A DNA stretch of 64,000 nucleotides, taken from assembly GCA_030685235.1 (NCBI GenBank), contig MU839139.1, forward strand, positions 186,001-250,000. Direction: 5' to 3'. Below, in pieces: positions 39,400-47,679 of the stretch; the first letter of the stretch is position 1; each line of letters opens with the position of its first letter. This stretch comes from Copromyces sp. CBS 386.78. Lineage: Eukaryota > Ascomycota > Sordariomycetes > Sordariales > Sordariaceae. Below the pieces are notes generated by a model, which was not told the DNA's origin, did not search any database, and was given only the letters and a program-made list of their open reading frames with translations. A program made the position numbers and the translations under genes.

Positions 39400-40740
39400 T
39401 ATTAAAATTTATTATAAAAGGAGGAAGGGGACGACGGGCAATAAATTAATTAGTAGAAATAGAATTGGAAATAAGAATAGAAATAAAAAACAAAATAGTA
39501 ATAAGAAAAAAAGACGACGATAATTAATTAAAAAAGGATATTTAAAATTAGTAATATTATATAAATAATTTAAAATTAATTTCGAAACCCTTTAATTATT
39601 TTATATATATTACCGCCTAATTTAGGGTATTAATACCCGCTACTATTAAAATACTTTTTTATAATTAAAGACGAAAGTAGTTAGTTTAAGTAATAATATA
39701 CGAGTATTTTTACTACTTATAAAATAAGTTAAATTCTTCGGTATAATATCGATTATAAAAGTCGCGGACGGATTTTATAGGGCCTTAGCGTATTTGTTCG
39801 AAGTTAATAAAGGCGTTACGTTCAATATTCTACGTATTAATATTAAATTCCCTCTTTAAAAAGTCTTAAAATTCTAATTATATAAATTTATTATAGATAA
39901 AGTTATAACTTAATTATTCCTTAAAGCCGGCGATATAGTGGATTTAAATATTTTTAAAATTACCTTTAATATAGCTAATAGGGTAATTAATAAAAGTATT
40001 AAGGAAATCTTTATAATAATTATTAATATTATAAATATAGTTATAAAATTAAATATAATTTTCGCTCGTAAATTTAATAATATTATACTTAGGACGGTAA
40101 TTGAAAAAAAATAATTGAAAAGTTTAAATAGGCCAGAAGGATATAGGGGATTTAAGAATAATAATTAGTAGAACGATAGTAAGAAGCGGAAATATAGTAA
40201 AAAAGCGAATTTAATTATAAAAAAAATAGTCCTTATAGCGGAAGCCGAAAGGAATAGGAAGGTAATTATTATATTAATCGTTTTTTAATAAGTTAATAAA
40301 AATATATTAATTTTAAACCGATATATATAACGGGAAGTAAGAAAGTAAAAATTAAATAGCGCTAGCGTAGACTTCGAAGAATTTATACTTACATTTAAAA
40401 ATATTAATTTCGAAATAGTCGAAATAATTACGGGTTTCTTTAAAGGAGTAAAACCGGTTATCGTCGCTACTATTATTGTTTACTTCTTTAATAGTAAGCT
40501 AGTGATAAAGGGGGGATATAATTAGGATAATAATATTAGGATTTTAGGAGGGGGCAATTTTAAGCGGCGAAGAAAGTAGAAGGGTATTAGCGGTTAATAA
40601 TATAATAATACGGTTTTATATTGCGGAAGAAGTATAAAAGCGAGCGTACGAATTTCGGCGGGTAATTTAGGAGACGGAACGACTGCTACGTATTTATATT
40701 TTATCGGTATTAATTTAATTCTTATAAAGGTCGAAGTTTT
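39400..40740. other. gag position of the chromodomain element, coding strand unclear
   Basis: Gag should lie here on the minus strand, next to the 5' LTR. I could not find a CCHC knuckle. A plus-strand frame reads more protein-like, with blocks such as VDFEEFILTFKNINFEIVE near 40,366-40,425. The minus frame has equally few stops but is oddly hydrophobic. Left unresolved. Confidence 0.3.
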
Positions 40741-40744
40741 AATG

Positions 40745-41042
40745 TATTAAAATAGTAGAAGTAAGTAGGTCGAAGTGACTACGGATAAGGTAAATATGTA
40801 GGGAAACTAAATTAAGAAGGAGAATAAAAAATAAATTAAAATTTAACTTTTCTATTCCGGAGCTAACGGAAATAATTATTTATAATATTATTCCTTTAAT
40901 CCTATAGTAGTTAAGGCCGGAATAGTATTACTATTATCCGACGCTATAATGCGGCGCTAGCTAGAATAATTCGCTGCCTTCTAATATCTCGCCCCGAGCC
41001 TCTATGAAGCTAGCCAACTAATAGGTCTTTAGCGACCTAATA
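40745..41042 (-). repeat. 5' LTR of the chromodomain Gypsy element
   Basis: 298 bp partner of 32,620-32,917, plus-strand start TATTAAAATAGTAGAAG (TG mutated to TA) and end GCGACCTAATA, followed by the CCCTT duplication and directly by the GNAT remnant. Confidence 0.93.
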
Positions 41043-41523
41043 CCCTTCTTTATATATTCTAATAGAATCGTAAACCCTAAGTTAGGAACAGTATAAAATC
41101 TAGGCTCATCCCCGCGTATTAATAATACCGTACCGATTGGCGTAGCGGAAGATAGGTTAGAAAAGTTAGAAGGGTTGTATAGAGAGAAGAAGTAAGTGTT
41201 GTAGCTATTATAGGCGTATTCGGCGCAGAAGCGGCCTTCGAACTAACGGCGCGCGACGTCGCAAACTCGCGGGTAGTAATAGAGGTTTTACCGTTATTAG
41301 CGATAAATTCGGGGGTATTATAGAGGGCGACGAGGAAGTCGCAATAGGAGTCGAGGTCGGGTTGGAGGTAGGAGATGAGGAGACGGGGGGTCTTAATTTT
41401 GAAGGTGGGGTTTGATATAGTAATTAGTAGTAGTAGTGTAGTTTGGATGAGGTGCGTTGTAGGGGTGCTTTCGTCCGATGCGTGGTAATGCTTTTGAGAT
41501 GAAACTTCTTCCAACCTCGACAT
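41043..41523 (-). pseudogene. GNAT N-acetyltransferase pseudogene, 5' (N-terminal) part
   Basis: Starts at the ATG ending at 41,523. After about 40 non-conserved residues comes TPRLLISYLQPDLDSYCDF, then LYNTPEFIANNGKTSITTRE, the N-terminal strand-helix region of fungal RimJ/RimL-like acetyltransferases, which acetylate an amine using acetyl-CoA. Near 41,241-41,275 the frame shifts: the next domain (AEYAYNSYNTYFFSLYNPS, then TPIGTVLLIRGDEP and VPNLGFTILLEYIKK) continues in another frame, with a RIP-type TAG at 41,243-41,245. The frame runs to the Gypsy insertion at 41,043 and resumes at 32,619. AT content rises toward the insertion, so RIP appears to have leaked into the gene. Substrate unknown. 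Confidence 0.87.
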
Positions 41524-43180
41524 AAATTATTTAGAGTTTCTTTGCTTGGTAAAAGTGGGAATGTTAGTGAAGAAGGCAAGAGGGAACGAGAACTCTAAAA
41601 TAATTCCACGGCATGACACCATTCCAATATAAATTTCCAATGCAACGCTGCATCTGACATTCTGGTAGGAAGCGGCGTTGGGAAGATTCTAGGTGACGAC
41701 TTCCCTCTTTGGGGTAACACAGTGACCAGCGCTGGACGGTGCGCGCCTGCTAAACGTCCGCTGTAACCTTAGAAATCAGCACTAATACAGGTGAGTCAGA
41801 ACGGTTCGTTACACTCCCAAGCTATGATGGAGGCAAGAACCTTGTAGTTCAATAGGACCATGATTGTGGCGGTTTACCTGGGGATAAGACATTAATGTCC
41901 AAGCGAAAAGAAAGCTGCAAGGTTTCAATAAAGAAGAACATAACTTAAGATTGTAATCTAGAATGGTGAATTGAGGCGATGCAATGCATTCAACTTTATG
42001 TTGGTGATTGTGGTGAGGAAGTAAACAAAGCCCCTAAAAGTGCGCTAAAACACAACCCCTATTTCCGCATTCGCAGCCATCACTCATAGAAGCCGAGACA
42101 CTCGACGGGATTTTCACCACAAGCTATGCAAACCAGTCCATACTCTAATTTCAGGGAGAGCAGCCAGTCCGAGCTCCAGAATCCAAAATTTCATTCATAC
42201 TGGAAGGACCCTTCCGATGTTTGACCGATGGAACTTTGCACCTCCCCGCTGCCGTCAACCCAGTCTGCTCTGTCCATTCTTGCGACTTTGCCGTACGTCA
42301 GACACAGTCACGGACTGAATAGTACAAGGTCCGAAGTAGTCGAAGTATTAACCAGCAATTCGATGCCTGGTGTCGAAATGTGTCTGCCAAATTCCCATTC
42401 GAGGGTCTCTATTCTCCCTTTGTCTCAGCCGGCAATAAGCGACACTCGGAGCGGGAACGCGGTTCAAAGCAACAAGAGGTGAATGGCTCCCTTGAAACAG
42501 CTTCCTTATGTAAACTAGGACCTGTTTGCGAGAGTTCGATTCATTATAATAGCTACCTAGGTTTAGGTGGTTGTCGGGAGTTCCGGGGAGGCTTGCGAAT
42601 GACGGCGGTCGTCCAGCGACAAGGAGCGCACCCAAATCTTCCTTCATCCCGTTCGCACCAATGAGCCGGTATTTGACACTGCTGCGCTCTACTCGACCCA
42701 ACTCCTCGCGTCAACTCGGTCAGATAATCGCCAATACTGCCGTGAAGAACATCGTATTTCTGAGCGGATGTCTGGATGATTGCGATGCTGACGAGATCCC
42801 CAAACCTCGCGGATGTCGTTTCAACGAGAGCAATTCAGCACCAAGGCTCTGCATGAGTCACAAATCGACTACCCTGGCCCTGGCATCATCCTTCAACGAA
42901 CAGCGGAATATCTTTTCCAAACTTTTCCGCACTCATTGCCTCCAAGATATCCGGAAACTAGCGGCTAACGTCGCCAACCTCAGCTGAAGGCATTCGGCCT
43001 GCGCCGAGCCTCCAATCAAGGCACTGCATCAATATTGTGGTGGCGGAGGCGACTCCCAGCTTCTAGATCAAGCAGTTGAGATTGTGAGTGTATCTCCCAT
43101 CAAAGGAGCACCGTTGTTTCGCTATTGTTCGGGTGCCTGTTGATCCCACTTTCCAACCATAGCGGGAAAATAAGGCGGCC
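41524..43180. other. GC-normal island, no gene recognised
   Basis: Ordinary fungal composition with CA and TG present, in contrast to both flanks. Several overlapping open frames of 80-140 codons occur between 42,228 and 42,987 on both strands, which is expected for GC-normal DNA; none shows a recognisable domain, signal peptide or convincing introns. It may contain promoter sequence for the GNAT gene on the left, gene relics, or a small lineage-specific gene that I cannot tell apart. Confidence 0.5.
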
Positions 43181-43786
43181 ATCTAGGCTAGAAATGTTCG
43201 TCTAGGCTAGACTGAACATCTAGCCTAGATAAATTGATCTAGCCTAAACGGCCAATGGGAGCCTCTGATTAGTTAAATCTATTTTAGTAATAGTTCCTTC
43301 TTTCCCAAAGTTCATTTCCTCCCAAAGACTCCACCACCCTATATCAAAGGAAAGAACGGAGTCCGGCTTCAATCAGTTGGGCCAGTGGCTCAATAGTTCT
43401 TGTCGTCGCTATCTCCCTTGTAATCGCCAATTCGATTCCAATTGGTGACAGCTTTTTTTCCATCATACGAAAAGTTTCGCGCGCGGAAGTATAAATGCCC
43501 TAATACCCTCATCCGGACTTTGAAGTCAAAGTCCCGCCTACACAAACTACTATTAAAACGACTACTATAACGACTACTAACTAATAACCCCTATAATGGC
43601 CTTCAGAAGGTCCTTATAGGGGTCTTTGGCTTTTACTATTTTGCACCCAAATCTGACCAATCAAAGGTCTTCTTCAAAGCGTCTAGGCTAGATAATATGG
43701 TCTAGGCTAGATAACATGTCTAGGCTAGATATCTAATCTAGTTTAGTTTTCAAATCTAGCCCAGATGCCCCCCATCTAGCCTAGAT
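43181..43786. repeat. 606-bp unit bounded by inverted clusters of an 11-bp near-palindrome
   Basis: The motif TCTAGGCTAGA or its inverse TCTAGCCTAGA occurs at 43,182, 43,201, 43,219 and (degenerate) 43,238 on the left. On the right it occurs at 43,682, 43,701, 43,719, (degenerate) 43,732 and 43,755, and 43,775. The outermost copies give 12-bp ATCTAGGCTAGA inverted termini. Between the clusters lies about 430 bp with a TATA-like TATAAATGCCC and a strong hairpin. No ORF and no convincing target-site duplication were seen. It could be a non-autonomous transposon or a cluster of protein-binding sites. Confidence 0.55.
43587..43623. other. hairpin, 18-bp arms, 1-nt loop
   Basis: ACCCCTATAATGGCCTTC pairs with GAAGGTCCTTATAGGGGT with two mismatches around a single A. 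It lies inside the 606-bp unit. It could be a folded RNA element, a terminator or the relic of a palindromic duplication; function unknown. Confidence 0.6.
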
Positions 43787-44425
43787 ACGCTCCTTATACT
43801 CCCGCTGCGGAAGGCGCGAATGGGAGCGGCAACAAGTCTGGATCGGGCAGGTCCCAGATGCACATTTGCACATTGGCATTTCCTTATTTTGCTGAATCCC
43901 CAATCCATTGCAAGCCAATTCCTCACTTTTCCCAGATTTTCCCACGAAACCAGCGCGGAGATGTAACCAGTGCACACAACCGCACACAACCCCGTACTGT
44001 CGCAACTGAACTGCCAGAAACAGCCTAGCTCCGGCACTGTTAGACACTGCTAAACTGTCGATCTTGGTGTCCACCATGTGGTTTTGGGGGAAAACCCCAC
44101 GCGGTTGGCTGCACTTTGCAGCCACTGATCGGGAAGCAATGCATGGAAGTGACTCGGTAATCGTTCTCCCACCACGATGCAGCTGACCCCAGTGAATCCA
44201 ATAGCTTGCCATTGACTGCTGGAAAGAGGAAGGTGTCTGGGAATAGTGTCAGCGTAGCCGCCCAGAAGAGGAACTATCGCGTGCTCACCTCTACATGGAC
44301 GGGCAAACAAGCAACAAACGCGGGGTCCATGGACGGGAGACTACCTAAAGGAAGGCCTCGGCAGGAATACCGACGCTGGGCGAGCGATACATGATGGTCC
44401 AGCATCGTGGGTCATGAACCACAAG
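43787..44425. other. upstream region of the aminopeptidase gene
   Basis: GC-normal sequence with open frames on both strands that show no domain. A CCAAT box occurs near 44,197-44,201 on the plus strand. I read this as 5' flanking DNA of the gene starting at 44,517. Confidence 0.4.
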
Positions 44426-44437
44426 GGATATAAGATG
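44426..44437 (+). promoter_or_regulatory. TATA-like core promoter
   Basis: GGATATAAGATG lies about 85 bp before the start codon of the aminopeptidase, followed by a pyrimidine-rich CTCTTCATCCAG, typical around fungal transcription starts. Confidence 0.5.
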
Positions 44438-44516
44438 ACATTGTTGCGCTCTTCATCCAGTTGTCGGGTCCTTATTTGCTTGAGTTGTCGTCAATCGCAA
44501 ACATTCGTCCGACAAC

Positions 44517-44863
44517 ATGCGTGCCTCGGCCCTCTTCACCCTCCTCGCCAGTTCGGCCGGCCTTGTTGCCGCCGTCCCTCCTGCCGGTGCCGCCAAGGCC
44601 GCTGGTCTCCGTCTCATCAAGACCTCCCCCGAGGACAAGGGCACTTGGGTGACTGAGGAGCAGAAGATCACTCAGTACCGCAACAAGCGCATCGGCTTCG
44701 TCGACATCACCGACATCACCGTGAGTTCCATCCCAAGTTCACAACCCCAACCCCACGTCATAACTCCAGCACCCACGTGTATGTCCCCGAACCATCCTAT
44801 ATCCAGGACTTTGCTGACCGTAACCAAGATGCCTCGGTCCTTACCGCCCTCTCCAACCCTGAT
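44517..44863 (+). pseudogene. truncated secreted leucine aminopeptidase (LAP1-like, peptidase family M28), 5' end only
   Basis: The ATG at 44,517 opens a clean signal peptide (Met-Arg, then a hydrophobic ALFTLLASSAGLVAAV core, cleavage expected about residue 20), then a propeptide with LRLIKTSPEDKGTWVTEEQ and RIGFVDITDI. These match the N-terminal proregion of fungal LAP1-type metallo-aminopeptidases, about 390 residues long when complete, which release N-terminal residues outside the cell. Exon 1 is 68 codons (44,517-44,720). GTGAGT at 44,721 is the donor; CAG at 44,804-44,806 is the likely acceptor and keeps the frame. A GCTGAC branch-like site at 44,812-44,817 leaves a later acceptor possible. 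The frame ends within about 20 codons where an hAT element begins. The zinc-binding catalytic domain is missing. Confidence 0.82.
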
Positions 44864-46543
44864 CAGGGTTGGGAATAAGTTAAGTAAGTCAAGTCTGGGG
44901 GTAGATTTGGACTTGACTTGAGTGTAAAATTACGGATTTATTTGAAAAGTGGGGAAAATGGGGTTAGATTTGCCGATTTGAATTTGTAAGTCTACGGATT
45001 ATTTAGTTTTTCCGGCGCCGAACCCCCTAAAACCCTTATATCGCATATACTCTATAAATTGAAATCGTCGTCTTCTATATTAGATTTCTCTATAAATAGG
45101 CTTTTAATATTACGTTTATACTTGTAAATATTATTAAAGAGGCTTATCCTCCCCTAGTTCTTTAATTGCTATAATATATTAATAGTTTTATAATCGAGGT
45201 TAAAGCGGTTTTCTACCGTTAATTTAGCGGTATTAAATGTACGCTCGTATTTATTAAATTCGGTTAGGATAGAGAGGATATTAAATATTATATAAAAGAG
45301 AGTCGGATATTCTTTCTTATACTTATTCTACTAATTTATAATATTAGTAATACTTTCTTTTAGGAATTTATTGAACTATCGTTTAATTTCATTATTAATT
45401 TTAAGAGGGGAAGGGGTAAGTACGGGTTTAGTATAATAATTATAACTAGTCAATTAATTAGGTTTACAAGGTTATTGAAGGATAGGTAGTTTTGGAAGAG
45501 GGTATAGTACCGGCTAGGGTAGTAAATTGCTAATATATTTAGTTTGCTAGTAATAACGAAATTGTATAATAATATTATTTCTTTACTTTACTAGGAAATT
45601 AAAATCGAGTTAGCGAATACAATACTTAGGGTATAAAATTATAGTAAATTAATAAATTAGCGTTTCTCCTATTAATTCCCTATACTTTTTAAATTTCGTA
45701 ATAATGTAATTGAGATTAATACCGATTAAAGTAGTACTGTTATTAATAAGGGGAAGTAGTAGCTCGTTATTTTCTTCCTCTTTTTAAGGGGGCGCGGCGG
45801 CTTTATTTTTTTTTAGAAATATAATATGAGTTATTAGAACTATAGTTTATTAAATACATTACTATATCCTTTTAAGTAATTTAATTATATTATTTTGGAA
45901 TTTTTGTAATAATAACGTATTATATTAAAGTTATTAAAATTATTAGGTAAGTTGAGAAGTAGGAGGAGTCGCAGTTAGTATTAGGGTAATGGGGGTAATA
46001 TTTAGTATAGTAAATAATATAAAAGTAAGCGTAGCCGAATATTAGATTCGCTTACCCTTAAGGCAGTTAATTAGTTAATATAGCGACGGTAATATTTTAT
46101 TAATAAGGGGAGCTTTCGTTTCGAAAATCTTATTGAAAAATGTAAAATCTTTTAGAATATTTATTATTTAAATAAGAGTTACATAATTATTTTCGTCGAA
46201 TTAGTCTTTTATTAATATTTTTTTATTAGTTTCCTAATAATTATATACTTTTAACGAATATGTATTGATAATATTACGTAGTTTAATCCTTCTTTCGATT
46301 ATTATATAGTTAGAATTCTATTTCGTTGCGTTATTAAGGATAATAGTTGCTAACGGGTTAAAATTCTCTTCCGCTATTAAGAAAATATATTTATTAACGG
46401 TTATTAACTTCGGTCGAATATTCCGCTTACGAACGCGCCCCTCTTTTACTTTTAATTTTATTTTAATAATACGAACGAATTTTTTACAACGTTAAGGCGA
46501 TCGGCGGATAAAATAATAAATATTATAAAATTTACTTAGCGGG
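44864..46543 (-). mobile_element. hAT-superfamily DNA transposon, 3' part, truncated by element D
   Basis: Left end CAGGGTTGGGAATAAG has the CAGGGxTG form of hAT inverted termini. Subterminal AAGTCAAGTC (44,886-44,895) faces GACTTGACTT (44,910-44,919), as common for hAT transposase-binding sites. The transposase is on the minus strand. The first 150 bp are GC-normal and the rest RIPed. The right end, with the transposase N-terminus, is cut by the Gypsy LTR starting at 46,544 and should lie beyond the window. It disrupts the aminopeptidase gene. Confidence 0.8.
45110..46540 (-). pseudogene. hAT transposase, RIP-inactivated, N-terminus missing
   Basis: Minus-strand reading gives NPLATIILNNATKWNSNY (about 46,280-46,360), the conserved RWNS/T-Y region of hAT transposases. 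The ERRIKLRN and LKDFTFFNKIFETKAPLIN blocks follow, and at about 45,160-45,270 the C-terminal dimerisation region KYERTFNTAKLTVENRFNL. Several RIP-type stops interrupt it. The BED zinc finger expected at the N-terminus is absent because element D begins at 46,544. Confidence 0.8.
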
Positions 46544-47156
46544 TGTCACAGGGTTAGCCTGTATTACATATACTGGTAACAGTAGCTCTCTAAGACTACT
46601 ATTACCATCGGTTAATTGGCTGTGGCCTCCCGCTATAGACCTACTAGGGGTTTATAGCTCGAATCCCATAAAGGCCCATCTCCCAATCGCACCTCTACAC
46701 TCTTCCCTTTCTTCCCTCGTACAATTACACATATTAATCATCTATACCTAACCTTTCGCCCTCTTCCTATAATAGTTAATTACATCTTTTAACTATTACG
46801 TTCACAATATAAACTTATTTTTTATTGCAATTATTTTTTATTCGTACGCGTATAAAGATTGCCTTATTATAAATCGCTAAACTTAATACCCCTTCTAAAT
46901 ATCGACAATTATAATTACAATAATCGCTTAATTAAAATTCCAAACTTCCCTTTACTAATACGTAAGGGAAAGTACTCTTTATTTAATAAATAAAGGATCG
47001 CTTTATTTTAATTACTTCAAATAGTCCTAATAGCAGACCTTTTTATTAAACGGTCCTAATAGTAAACTTTTACCCCTCTTCTATTTTAAACGGTTACTTC
47101 TCTTTTATTTTATATTTTACAATAATAATAATCCCGCCCTTTTCTCCCTAAATAAT

Positions 47157-47513
47157 TATCACGGGGCAAGGCGAACGTTAAGTATTTGTAAAGACATTCG
47201 TAATTGTACGAGGAAGAGGAAGCTATCTGGGGGAACCCTAATAGCCATCTATATATAGTGAGCATATAGCCCGTACAGCCTAGTTATCTTATAAATTATC
47301 CTATAGATTATCCTATAGGCTAGTATAGTCTATATAGCCTTAACGATAGGGGTAGGCTAACAACCGTAGCCAATTAGATATCAAATGCGTTCAGCCGCAT
47401 CTACTATACTAGGTCTCTATAACCAATTAGAACATACTATTAACCCGGTAACTATTACCGTAGTAAAGGTAGCGATATAGGACGGTTAATTAATTATAAA
47501 TAATTTTATAATA
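47157..47513 (-). repeat. 3' LTR of Gypsy copy C
   Basis: 357 bp. Plus-strand start TATCACGGGGCAAGGCG shows a C where the other copies have T, so the original terminus was probably TGTCACGGGG. The end reads ATAATTTTATAATA, heavily RIPed. Confidence 0.94.
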
Positions 47514-47679
47514 TTTCCTTCGTCTAAAATACCCTTAGGGTAAAAATACTTCCCTTTTTGATTTTCTTTATAATATTTATTACTTACCCTTTTATATTAT
47601 TTTTACTTTCTTTTTTAAATTATTACTTTACCCTTTTAATAATATAATAATTATTATACTATTAGTATTATCTTTTCTA

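Larger units (their letters stand above)
32620..41042 (-). mobile_element. Ty3/Gypsy chromovirus (chromodomain element), full length, RIPed
   Basis: 8,423 bp with two 298-bp LTRs and a CCCTT duplication on each side (32,615-32,619 and 41,043-41,047). Pol is on the minus strand and ends in a chromodomain, which defines chromoviruses. It is a different family from copies A-C: the LTRs share no similarity. It inserted into the GNAT gene. Between the chromodomain and the 3' LTR there is a further 2.1 kb, which is long for this group. Confidence 0.93.

Noticed and set aside
42228..42987. Overlapping open frames on both strands in the GC island, up to 138 codons
   Set aside because: Mutually overlapping on both strands, no domain, and no supporting introns or signal. 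Expected by chance in GC-normal DNA, although a small orphan gene cannot be excluded.
43756..44394. Open frames of 62-143 codons left of the aminopeptidase
   Set aside because: They overlap each other in several frames, lie in its promoter region and in the TCTAG repeat cluster, and no family was recognised.
44414..44671. Frames overlapping the aminopeptidase start on both strands
   Set aside because: They are shadows of the signal-peptide exon in other frames.
46544..46600. TGTCACAGGGTTA at 46,544 taken as a solo LTR of the copy A-C family
   Set aside because: Only the first 13 bases match the inverted LTR end; the sequence then diverges completely, so it belongs to a different element (D).
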